NCBI GenBank assembly: GCA_030704615.1
Contig: CM060731.1
Coordinates: 992,001-1,056,000 of the forward strand
Direction: 5' to 3'
Origin: Takakia lepidozioides
Taxonomy: Eukaryota; Streptophyta; Takakiopsida; Takakiales; Takakiaceae
Length of the DNA stretch: 64,000 nucleotides
Position 1 is the stretch's first letter, and each line of letters begins with the position of its first letter. The translations under genes and the position numbers were made by a program. The notes below the pieces were generated by a model. The model searched no databases. It was not told where the DNA came from and worked only from the letters and a program-made list of their open reading frames with translations. Positions 43,632-54,337 of this stretch are shown here, piece by piece.

Positions 43632-44290
43632 CTAACATCTGGTGGTCCACTTTTTCCAGTAAGTTGAGTTGGGGTCACCATCCATGCAGTCTGGGTACTT
43701 GCCGGTCCAGCTTAAGGTCTCACTGAGGCGCTGCATCTGCTGCTCTGGTGAAAGCTTGGAGACCCACTCTGGAACAAACTCAGGTTGCTCTGTCATTTCC
43801 ATTGCATACTGATGAACGCAGCTAATCCTTGGCATTCTAATCTCCTCAAACCTGATTCCACATGTGCAAAATTCGATGCAGCCCCATCAAGCAATATTCA
43901 AGTGAACTAATGTCAAATGGACGCAATCATTAGCAGAATCTGTGACATGCAGGCCTGTGCAAGCATCCAGTTTATTCTAAGATGGGCCCAGGTACATAAG
44001 TATTATATAACCAGAATATGTTCATGAAGGTACTAGTTATATAAGCGCTGTATACCAGAGTAGCAATTTGCATAAAAGTCTAGCACTAATGAGTGAGTGC
44101 ACAAAAGATATTTAACCTGGTGATACTATAACAACAGGATGTTCAAAGTGATCTCCTTGCAGGTGGATCACATCTTGGCTAAGATCCACAACATGAATCA
44201 GATAAGGCGATCCAGCAAGATGTTCCAAAGATTGTGTCACTCATCATTCTTGTAAAACACTCCCGCCGCTTCTGAAGTTGGAGCACGAGA
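43632..44290 (-). CDS. Putative exons of unrecognised protein downstream of TCP11
   Basis: Two minus-strand segments look coding. One, ending 44,117, reads SLEHLAGSPYLIHVVDLSQD, then HFEHPVVIVSP before a GTTAAA donor. The other, 43,851-43,632, follows an ATCAG acceptor and reads FEEIRMPRISCVHQYAMEMT through MDGDPNSTYWKKW to a TAG. They could be 3' exons of the TCP11 gene or a separate gene; the exon phases do not join cleanly. I do not recognise the family. Confidence 0.35.
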
Positions 44291-44358
44291 ATCTACAATC
44301 TGATAAAACCACAAGAAGAGGGACGAAGTGAGGATGCAGGCTGGTGAGGGAGGCCAAC

Positions 44359-46150
44359 CTGAAGTTGTTCGAAGATGAAGCGTATCCCCCTCACCAGAGT
44401 GATTGCAAATGCACTTTGTGATTTCTCGTTGTCTGAAAGTGCTGCTGATAACTCATCAACCAGCACTTGGTGCGCAGCCTTTGCCTCATTGTCGTGGACT
44501 GGTGCACCCAGCTTGAGGATCAGACCAGATGCATAGTCCAACAGCCGCCGTAGGTAGTCCATATCATTGCTACCTGATTCCAGTATCTACACAACCATAT
44601 TTGCGATGAACTTCAGACAACATTGATGATCCAGGTCATCCGCAAGAAGAAGGGTACATATATTTCAGCCATAGCTCGGCCTAGGGCTCCCAATCAAACA
44701 GCAGAAGAGAACCCCTGACACAAAAACAAATAAACCCAAAACGTTGCATGTAGGAGTGCTTGCAGAGGAAAGGAGGTTAAGAGTCTTTGAAAGAGAAATG
44801 AAATGGTACTTTATAACGTCCGAGGAAAGCAGGGGAGATTTAAAGTCCTTTTTACCTGAGAAAATAGTTCTAAGTCCATACTTTCCCGAAGCTCCACTTT
44901 CCATTGTTCAGGAACAAGACCCTCAAGCTCCTCCCGCACCTCACCCACCAGGTTGACAACACGTTTGTACTCAATCGGCTCTTTCACAAGGCCCTCTGCA
45001 ATGCTATCCCAGAAAGCATCCTCCATTGTTGATCGTATTTGTGCCTGCAGTACAACCACGGTGAGATATGATGGCAAAGACATTCAGCTGACAATATTTA
45101 GCTAACCCACATGAGCAATAGCATGTACCCATCCAAAATATGTTTTGCGAATTCCTTTGCGAAGTCCACCAAGGCTTCTTCCATGCGCATCAAACCTGGA
45201 CTGCCAGTCAGATGCACAATCCGATCCTGCAATAACTTCTGATCCTCCAGCACCTGCCATGTGAAATGCTTTTGTCATTCGGTACAACTCGACTTGGAAT
45301 CAACATGTCTTTTGACATCTCTCACGTGGATGCAACTAGGTATATTGCAGCTCCAGGGGCACATACTACCACAAAGACCAATAGCAAAAATCAGCCTCCT
45401 CCAAGTGGACATTCTACGGACACATCCCTAAAGAATAGGATACCTGAGGAGGTGTCAGAGCTGACCTGTTTGCGAATTGCCTTAGCGTCATGGCTAAGAT
45501 CAGAGGCACTCCCATCAGGAGAAACTTTGCATTTTTGCAACATAGAGATTTCTAGTTGACATGCCATCCGTGTCAAATCTTCCTCCAGAACTTGGGCATC
45601 CTTCACTTTCCAGGCAACAAACTGGTACAGATATGAACACCACGCTGCATCAAATGCAGCAAGCTGAGCAACAAAAGGCCTTGGTGGAGGTGGTGGTGCA
45701 GGTAGAGCAGACAGGTCAGACTGACAATCAGACCTTTTCTCAGAAGCACCATTGGGCGCGGTGGGCTGGATGAAGGGCCATCAAGAATAGTTGTAGTCAA
45801 TGCTTCAAATTCAGGCAAGAGTTTGGCTGCCGCTTCTGCAAGCGCAGTTTCACGCTTGCCTCGACTACTGAACACAGCATCCGGCTGCCCTTGAATCACA
45901 TAAGCACAAAGAAACACTCGAGCCGGGTATCTGTCCAGCTCCTTCTCCTCAGATTTTTGACCATCCTTCCCCTTTGAAATCAAAGTGCCAGATGGAGACC
46001 AGCCAGCATCTTTAGCAACCACTTTATTCCCTCCTTGTGGTGCAAACTTCTTAGCCGAGTTACTTGCATTCGAAGTTCCAGTTCTGCGGCTTGCAGGTGG
46101 TGACAAGCGTTTGAGCAGATGATCAATGCGTGTGGCATTGCTGGCATGAC
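44359..46150 (-). CDS. T-complex protein 11 (TCP11) homologue, partial
   Basis: Four minus-strand exons match plant TCP11-like proteins in order. Exon 46,150-45,466 has [13 protein letters not shown], then [40 protein letters not shown] and [18 protein letters not shown]. Exon 45,253-45,129 reads [17 protein letters not shown]. Exon 45,044-44,856 has [14 protein letters not shown] and [20 protein letters not shown]. Exon 44,586-44,359 reads [20 protein letters not shown]. Two conserved blocks of the first exon lie in different frames, so one base seems lost near 45,755 in a Pro/Ser linker. The junction 45,129/45,044 also does not keep phase. N-terminal exons were not found. Animal TCP11 acts in protein kinase A signalling; the plant role is unclear. 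Confidence 0.75.
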
Positions 46151-47103
46151 CTGCTATCGAAGCAGAAAGCAGCTCTCAATGCATGTCAGGAGTGCCTTCA
46201 CACTACGGAGTGTAGCTTAGGATGTGATTCGTGCTGCCAGCTGCTCAAACGCAATGGCTGTCACAGATGCCCCATTTATGGCACAAGCCACATACTCTTG
46301 TGCTAATGCGTATGTGGGTGGTGGTAGCTTAGTGGGTCTTAGTGGGGGTGGCATAGGACTCACCATGGGGCGCCTAGACCGCCGAAACTGCCTCCAGCAT
46401 CTGCAAATTCCACCCAGATGTCAATACAAAGCACATAACTCCTCCTTCCCCTTCCTCCCCCCTAACTGAATCGGACAACTGCAATAGCCAAAGTCAATTG
46501 TCAAAGCTTCTGCACTGATAGAATGGATGCGGAAAATTTGATAAATTAAGCAAGCAATTACCACATTTTTAGTATATTGCACCATGTGAACTGGATGGGC
46601 TCACGCAAAAAAGAACACTCTTACAGAAAGGATCGACTTTATTACCTTTCCTTGTGTCCAAGACACAGGCTACCAGAAGCAGCAGAAGAAAAACACTGAC
46701 CTGGTAAATCAGATATCAGATTCCATACGAGTTCATAACAACTAGTCAATTGATATATCCCTCCTGGCAGGCTGGCTGTGTGTTTGAAAAACATGTTCAA
46801 AGCTTACAGTCTCCTCATTTAGGTCTTTCAACTTCCTTCAGTAGTTTGATTCCCTTTGGGAAGAAGACCTGGCCTTCACATCTTTCGGCAGTAAGGCATC
46901 TGGAGATCTGGAGACTGCCCTGTGTGATTTTCCTTTGAATGTCACTAAATCAGTTGGGGGTTGTGAGGACAGAAAAAACCCATAATTCTCCCTCAAAGAT
47001 TAGGGGCAAACATACCTCAAGAGCTGGAAAATGTTGTGGACAAAGGAGAGGCCCAGGCAGAAGAGACTAGGGAGGCAGTAAGCAAGAGAGATGTCTCACG
47101 CAC
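46151..47103. other. No supported gene
   Basis: This stretch lies upstream of the first TCP11 exon found and downstream of the ABC transporter fragment. It may contain intron or missing N-terminal exons of TCP11, but I can recognise none. Confidence 0.4.
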
Positions 47104-47369
47104 ATGAAGGAGGGCGTAGACTGTGTCCCCAGCATCTTCAGCTTCAGCTGTCAATCTATATGCAATGTCGCCAGCTGCTGCACCTCCTTGTCCCTCGAAA
47201 TACCCCATATTTCTATTCAACACATTCTCAAACACAAATGCCCTCACTGCATAGGTGATATTCAGGGCAGCTTCCCAAAGTCTCAGCCTTCTTCTTCACA
47301 CCCTTTCACAGCCTTCTTGGTCAAGCTGCTTAAATCACCCTTTGCGAGTAAGTTTGACAATCCCCCAAT
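47104..47369 (-). pseudogene. ABC transporter (ABCB29-like) fragment
   Basis: A minus-strand segment starts at a TTCATCAG acceptor and reads IGGLSNLLAKGDLSSLTKKA. After a stop and frame change it reads LWEAALNITYAVRAFVFENV, then LNRNMGYFEGQGGAAAGDIA and YRLTAEAEDAGDTVYALLH before GTGCGTGAG. This matches the first transmembrane-domain/intracellular-loop region of half-size B-type ABC transporters. The FFEGG..xxGDIAYRxTAEA loop is typical of the plant ABCB29 group. The membrane segment expected between the two parts is missing, and no ATP-binding cassette exons are present, so it is a remnant. A paralogous duplication flanks it (47,370-47,780). Confidence 0.65.
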
Positions 47370-47790
47370 CTGATGAAGTGTAAAATTAAGAAACTGTTTT
47401 ACCACCACAGACTCTAGGCAGATTTTAAATATCAGTTTCTTCATCCTCGTCTGGAACCGAGGCTCTCTCTTCAATATTAAAAGAGCAGCAAATCCCGATA
47501 GAGTAAACGTCCTCAGCCCAAACAATACAGCCAGATTCCACATGCTCAAAGTAGATTATCAGTGGGCCGAAGTGAGTCAGCATACATCTATGGCCAGAGG
47601 TGTTCCCTAGAGGTGTTCCTACAGCCATAGCTGCTGCACTCTTGCCCGACAGTCTGATGAAGTGTAAAATTAAGAAACTGTTTACCGCCACAGAATCTAG
47701 GCAGGTGCACAGGAATCAGGCTGCTACACCAAAACCACAGTGTTCACCTTTTAAACATCAGTTTCTTCATCCAGTTTCTTCAAATTTCTA
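47370..47790. repeat. Partial duplication near the ABC transporter fragment
   Basis: TCTGATGAAGTG plus a following GTAAAATTAAGAAACTG block, then CTAGGCAG and ATCAGTTTCTTCATCC, occur at 47,370-47,450 and again at 47,652-47,780. The duplicated block includes the splice acceptor of the ABC exon. Its second copy is followed, on the minus strand, by LSGKSAAAMAVGTP, unlike the transporter. Confidence 0.65.
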
Positions 47791-48060
47791 AACCAGAAAG
47801 TGTTTCAAGGTAGCATCCAATCTACTCAGGATCTGCTTGTCTGTTCTGGAAGCTGCCTCTATGAAAAAGGCTACACAAGCAAAGTCTATAGCTAGCATAC
47901 TAAATCAACACTAAATCCTGCCCATGCTTTCCTATGCGTTAAACCAAACCAGCTTCTATCACCATCATTGTGGCCATCCCTGCAGCAGCCCTATCCTCCC
48001 CACTATTGAAGCTAGCATACAAGTCTGCCAATGTCTCCCCAATTGACAAGATAGACCAAT
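47791..48060. other. Spacer without gene
   Basis: No recognisable feature lies between the duplication and the 3' end of the next minus-strand gene. Confidence 0.5.
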
Positions 48061-50638
48061 TTACTTCCCTTTGCGCCCCTTTGCAGCATTCAATGCACGT
48101 CGAGATTCCACGGCCAGCTTCAATGGAGTGCGAACTTGGTCTAAACTCTTCATCACTTTGCGTGTTTTCCTCACAGGTGACTCATCCTCTTCAGAATGTG
48201 TGTCAAGTTCAGGATCACTTTTGTCACAGGTTTTGCCACTCTTCTTTATACGACCTCTTTTCTTGAGCGTCTCCCCTAGAGACTTGCGGATAGTCTTCTT
48301 CTTCATCCTTTTCCCTTGTCCAAGAGTATCCAAAGACTGAGCACCACCACCCAAAGAGACATGACTACCCCAAGCAATACTTTCAACTACATCTTTTGAA
48401 CCTCCAATCGGCTTCTTCTCAGATTCAGCCTCACTATCTGACATATCAGAGTTATGGTCAGACCTCCTTCCATCCTTGCTGGAGCTAATGGTTGTACCGC
48501 TAGAGTCTTCATCATCAGTCTTGGGCAGCATTTTTTTAATTACATCATGAGAAGAATGATCATCGTTGCTTGAGCTATCATCTGAAGAATGATATTCCGG
48601 TTCCTCTTCCAGCTTGTGCGTGTTTTTCTTTTTCTTTGAAGAAAGCGTTTTCTGGAATTGTTCCAGAGGTTTTCCAACAGACCCATGGACAGATCCACTT
48701 GCAACTTGATCTGTCATCGCTTTGCAACCACTCCCACCTGCATCATCAGCCTTTGCATCTTTCCAAGCCCGTGCCAAAGTGGGACGATGACGGGGGGCCT
48801 CCACCAACTTAGCTTTTGGCCCCAATGGTTGTTCCACAGGCTTGACTTCTAGGATTGGCAATGAAGGTACATGGTCGGGTGGTGTCTTGTGATCCTTCAG
48901 CAATGTGGCATCACCAATGTTGGATAGGGGAGTGGAAAGGATGCATTGCGGTGAAGCATCTAGAATTGTGTTTGTCGGAGAAAGAGGAGCAATTGGAGAA
49001 AGACTTCCCACACCTGGAGTTTGAGATCCACCTGCTACACATGACAAGGCCCCACCCATGCAAGACAATCTTGCATGTTTGGAGCTCAAGGGTGTAATGG
49101 AGTTTTCGACAAGGGAACAAGAAGCCAGCACCTCAGCTTCCATGCTAGTAGTGGTTGCTGCATCACAAAACACAGGAAGCCTTTAATCAAAGTCATGGAT
49201 CATTTTTCAGCACACAAGGCCATGCTCCATCATTTTTCAGCACGCTAGGTCATGCTCGATCATTTTTGAGCACACGAGGTTATGCTTCATCATTCTTCAG
49301 GACATGAGGTCGTGCTTTACAGTTTTCAGCACAAGAGGTCATGCTTCAGGCCCCTATGACGTTAATCTATACTTTGGGTTATGATCATCGATCAATTCCC
49401 AATAATCATGACTGTGTGTCATGCTTCCTAACAGGCATCATGAATCCACATGGGTGTGTTAGTAGGGATGATTTTCTATCATGAACACGCACATTAGGTT
49501 GTTGCCCATACCTCTAGTTATTGGTCCACGACAGTGGACCGTGCAAATAATCTATGATTGTTCAAAGGACTAACGTAACTCCTCACGACAAGCTGTCATA
49601 CAATCTACATATACACGACAACAAGAAAACTATGCATAAAGAAACATGGAAGATCAACTTACTTGCCAACTTGCGGCTCTTTCTTCATCTCCAACCAGCT
49701 TTGTCTTGGATGTAGCTCCTTGAGATTATCTTGCAAGTCCTCGGGAATTGGACGGAAGCCAAATGAAGTCCACCAATCCGGGGGAAAGGGTTTTCCACAG
49801 TGTTCAGCATTGCAAACAGTAGATTCCTGAATATGAACTGCCATGCAAAATGGGTGATATGTGTGCCCACAACTTGCAACCAAGAAATTATTGCAACCAA
49901 ACCATTCGTTACACACAGGGCAGATCTTGATAACCATGTATGCCTTGGTTGGAGCCTCAAGGGGGTTGGCTACTGGTTGTGGCCACGTACAGACTCCATG
50001 CCCGACTCGCATGGCGTTGACTTGCTTTTCCGTGGTCGACTTCCCCTTTTCAACCTCCTCTACCTTGGCTTTTGGATGACAAGGAGTTCTTTCTGGAGAC
50101 GTTCAAAAGTACTTGTGTACATTGCCAAGTCCCCCTCTCCACCCCTTGCCCTCTTTTGCATGCTCAATTTGTTACCCTCACAAAGCTGCAATTTCTTCTC
50201 TAGCTCTGTAATTTCCTTCTCCACACCTTGTATGGACAAGTCCAAGCCATCTTTCCCATTCTTTGGCATTGCCACATCCCCATCATCTTCTCCATATTGC
50301 TTCTTTAGTTCTCTCAGGCGCTGACGCGCCTCGACAAGAGTAGTTTCCACTTGCTGCTGTTCATCACATGCTTCAGATAGCCCTATGAGGCGGTCATCCA
50401 TTAGGGCTTCTTGAATCCTCAATTTCTCTCCATACTTGGCTCTTTGTCCAGTTAGCTCTACAATGTCTTTGTGCAACCCAAGAAGTATTTCACTTTGAAC
50501 ATTGATCAGCTTTTCAACTCGCTCAATCTCTGAAACTGAGAACCCCACATGACCTGCCAGATGGGGTTTACCATTCAACTCCAACCTTCGAGCCAAAAGT
50601 GGGTTTATGGTGGCCAACCTCTCTGGATTGACATGCAT
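48061..50638 (-). CDS. Coiled-coil, RING-like and acidic/basic-tail protein, two exons
   Basis: Exon 1 (50,638-49,663) starts ATG and encodes a long coiled coil (ETTLVEARQRLRELKKQYGE, EKEITELEKKLQLCEG). After an apparent one-base frame change near 50,075 it reads VEEVEKGKSTTEKQ and then a RING-H2-like cluster, CPVCNEW...SCGHTYHPFCM... with two further Cys, ending PPDWWTSFGFRPI. A GTAAGT donor and a CTACTAG acceptor join exon 2 (49,144-48,061) in phase. Exon 2 encodes Ser/Asp-rich and Lys-rich sequence (EYHSSDDSSSNDDHSSHD, GKRMKKKTIRKSLGETLKKR), a nuclear-protein-like tail. I know no named homologue. It may be a transposon accessory protein or a lineage-specific gene. Confidence 0.55.
49185..49348. 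repeat. Five tandem units of about 31 bases in an intron
   Basis: Units of the form ATCATTTTTCAGCACAC then RAGGTCATGCTTC repeat five times with substitutions, within the intron 49,145-49,662 of the coiled-coil/RING-like gene. Confidence 0.85.
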
Positions 50639-50953
50639 TGTAGACTTTGAGCTGGAAATGAAACAAGAATAGTAAAAAAAAATGCCTATAGCCGTGGATG
50701 ATCTGAACCACTGACCCTATTCCCGAGTCTATGGAAAAGTAGACAAGACCCATTGAGGGAAGGAAAACTATAGCGAACAATTTGTGGATGTAAAACTGTC
50801 GGGGAATATTAGACAATGAGCCCAACCCCGTGAGCCTGTGAGCCTAGGTAGGCTCACGTGAGCCTAACTCGTGTGAAATTGGTCGAATGGTGAAGGGCCT
50901 ATTACCACGGTTCAGCACCTACTCCCGCAGAAATATGCCACCGCAAAAACCCC

Positions 50954-50962
50954 AAACCCTAA
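50954..50962. promoter_or_regulatory. Telo-box-like AAACCCTAA
   Basis: AAACCCTAACCC lies about 315 bases upstream of the ATG of the minus-strand gene at 50,638, with a second CAACCCTAACAC nearby. In plants, AAACCCTAA telo-boxes occur in promoters of growth-related genes. The core is seen directly; a role here is inference. Confidence 0.4.
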
Positions 50963-53900
50963 CCCTTATCATCCTTATCACCCTACCTCAACCCTAACAC
51001 TCAACCTTTATCATCCAGCGCACCGACATCATGATGATCGACCGACATCATCCATCATCCACTGCACAGACACCATCTTGCGCACCTTTAACATCCATAG
51101 CACCTTTATCATCGTGTGCCATTTGTTGTTTATACTGCATGTTTTTCGGAGAAGAGACCCCAATAGCAGAAATGCCTTCAATCAGTGGTGGGTCCTCTAT
51201 CATCATGTGGAGGAGGAAGTGTGTGGAGTGTGGTTGCAAGAGAGCTACTTATATAGGCCAACCATGTGCACTTGCGCTTCTACAAAGGCATCGAGGAATG
51301 GAGTTTCACGGACTGGGGCCTCTCGAGTGGTGCTGGTAGAAGTTCCCTGGAATGGAGCAGATAAACGGCATGCAACCAGCGGAGTTTTGCGAATCGGACA
51401 ATAGAGAAGGGTTATACTTTGCCGTTTGGTTGTTGCGGACATTCCTTTCACGTCGATGAATCATGCATTTTGGTCTCTTCCTGTACACACAGGGTTTAGA
51501 GCAAAATGCATGATTCATCAACAGGAAAGCAGTGAGTTTTGAAACTACTGTTTGACCACAGTAGTATACTGCTGGTGAGGGCTATACCAGTATGCTATGG
51601 GATGTGAAGTTAGGGACAGGTTCTTCAAACCTGGTCCTCTTCGGGATTCTTGGACTGACAGTTGCTTTTTTTTTCCTCTTATTGAAGGTGGGTTTTTCAT
51701 CTCACATGAAGCTCCGGATCCAACCTTCAACCTGCACAACACCATGACAATACCGTGTGTTCATTAACCTCATCCATCCAAACTCATCCCTAAATTCATC
51801 CCTCTAAATTCATCCATGGATAACAAACATGCCATGGAGCATGCAGTATGGGGCCTCGCATGGAGCATGGGGGAGGGCTCATAGAGCATGGTAGGGCCCG
51901 CATGCATGGTGATGAGTATGGCGAGCAAGGGGCATGGCGAGGGAAATGGCATGGGCCCGGAGGCTGGACAAGGCCTCCCTTGAGGCTAATCCTCGATTAC
52001 AAATAATGCTGCTCGTTCAACCAGTTCCGCTCAAGAAGTTATTACTGGTTTTTAGGGCATTCCGGGCAGGTTCAAAAAAATTGACGACGACGATGACGTG
52101 GTGACGATGACATAGCTACGATGACATGACTACGATGACGTTGTGATGATGACGTGGCACTATGACACCCTTTCCTGCTCTACGCTAAAACTAGTCTCCG
52201 ACCTTCAGTCATTGCTAGAATTATACGCTCTGTCGACAACGGTGAGTTTTATGCTCGAAATTATTTCTATACTTACTTGGGTTTGCTCGAATCTATATCC
52301 ATAGCCATGGAACGTCGAAATCGAGTAGACCCAAGTGCGTCGTAGAAGTAATTTGGAGCAGAAAAATCACGTCAAATTAACACAGTATATAACCTGTGCC
52401 ACATAGAATCCCTGTATAAATAAATAAATAAATATAGTTGTAGACCCTTACACCCTCCTCTTCATTGCAGCACCGTTGGATTGCAGTCTCTGGAACCCTC
52501 CCCTTGCATAGATTTGGCCCTCTCTCTTGCACTTTCTCTTGGCTATGCCTCTCTCCTCACCCCTCTCCTGCTAACTCTCTTATGCTGATTGGCGCCAACC
52601 AATGCCTCCAGCTCCCCCACCCTCATGCCATGTAGCGTCACTTCCTACGCGACCCATTTCAGGTCGCGCTGTCTGGAGGACCATCCTAACTTTTGCAGAT
52701 GAACTTTTTTTACATTCATTCCTTCTGAGCATTTATAGCGCATGAGGTGGCCCACCCACTCCAATTTATTGCATGCCATTTGGAGCATGCATGCGACCTC
52801 TAGAGTTTTCTAAAGGGACGGGGTCAAAAATTTATTGGGTGGAGGGAAGTTGACTAGAAACATGGCCCCCTTCATTGGGCCATTGAAGCATACGAGGCTA
52901 GTGATGCCAAAACTGTTTGATGCTACTCGACCTATTTGAATTTCGGTTTTCACCAATAGATCCTCTTGAAAGTTTTCCTGATGCTTATGGGCATTGTAAG
53001 ACAACCCCTCACCAGAGGGATTTGTGTAATTGTGGTTTTTGGGATGACATGATTTGGAGGAAAGCTTTAGGCTTGAATGTGCTTTCTAGGGATGGACATG
53101 TCAACCCTCACCAAAACACATACAAAGCAGCATATGCAGTAAAATATTGGTTTGATGTGAAATTTGGCATGCACTTTGCAATTGTAGTATACACTATGAA
53201 AATTTGGGGTAGCCCTTTTTGAAAATTCAAAAAGCCCCTCAACATGCTTGGTCAAAGCAAATAAAGGTTTTTTTCAAACAAAAAAAAAAAAAAAACTTTC
53301 CCAGAAAAATAATATAATCTCTCAAACTCAACGGTGAAAATTCCTAAAATTTGGGGAGATGGTGTAAAGGCCAGGTAGGTATGTGGTGTATGGTCAATTT
53401 TTGTGGATGAATGCTGATAGGTGGTTAGCCTCCCGTTAGTTCGAAGGGGTAGTAATTTTTCGGAGTGAAAAAATTCACCTTGTAGGAAGTTAAGGGTTAA
53501 TTTTTGAAGGACTTGGGGTACCTATTTGCGTCTCTGTTTCAAATTCAACACGTCATATGGTTACGGAGTGATTTTTTTAGAGCGTACATGTACCCAATGG
53601 GCTAGTCTAATCTCAGTTCTGGAGAAATTCTGTGATTGGCAAAAGACCCAAGAGGCATATCCATAAATGGTACGGTGCCACGTCGAGAGGCGCCCCACCG
53701 GGATGCTCGATTTCTTGTGTGTTCGGTTAGGCGAAGGTGAAAACTGTCTTTCTTGTTCTAAGGGGTACGCAGTTGCTCGTTGTTTTGGGTCGAATCACTT
53801 GATAGATGGACCGGTGTTGAATCATAGTTGCGTCCATTCAATTTGACGGTTTGTGTGCCTGACGACGGACTGTTTTCCTTTCTAACGTCAGATCATTGAT

Positions 53901-54337
53901 CGCAGTGAGTTTACATTGATCTTAAGCTGCGTGCACTCTCTAGTTTTTTCCCATCTGCTTTGTAAAGTATGGTTACGAGAAATGTTAATTTTGTCTGCTT
54001 GACATTAAGCCTAAAATTACGAGCCAGAGAGCTCCCCTTACAGCTCTGTGGATGTGATCGTCTCTCTTGAGCTTCTGAGAGATATCAGAACAGGGCATCA
54101 AAGGGTTGACTCAATTCGTGAGCCTTCAGATGGGTGTTTGGGAGGGCTCAAGAATTCTCTAACTCATTCGCTATGGCAACGGACAGGCATATTGGAGAGT
54201 TATGCAAGAGGTCAACTCAATGTGCATGCTCAGGACTTTCAAACACGTGCTGACACAGTCCGATTCGAAACAGATCGACTGTTATATTATATGCCACAAG
54301 AATTGAAGACCCCCTTGGAATTCCAAGGGTTGCGGTT
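50963..54337. other. Gene-free stretch with hairpin and GATGAC repeat
   Basis: No supported gene. The segment has a perfect 18-bp inverted repeat (51,455-51,519), a GATGACGTGG-type degenerate repeat (about 52,083-52,165), a purine/pyrimidine-rich stretch near 52,500 and an A16 run at 53,279-53,297. An open frame at 52,917-53,222 (FWDDMIWRKALGLNVLSRDG) is of unknown origin. The last 300 bases are presumably promoter and 5' leader of the ABHD18-like gene. Confidence 0.45.
51455..51519. repeat. Perfect 18-bp inverted repeat, 29-base spacer
   Basis: GATGAATCATGCATTTTG (51,455-51,472) and CAAAATGCATGATTCATC (51,502-51,519) are exact complements. Weak pairing continues outward (CCTTTC with GAAAG). 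Confidence 0.9.

Noticed and set aside
50954-51005. Interstitial telomere repeat
   Set aside because: Only one to two AAACCCTAA-like units are present, too few for a telomere remnant; treated as a possible telo-box.
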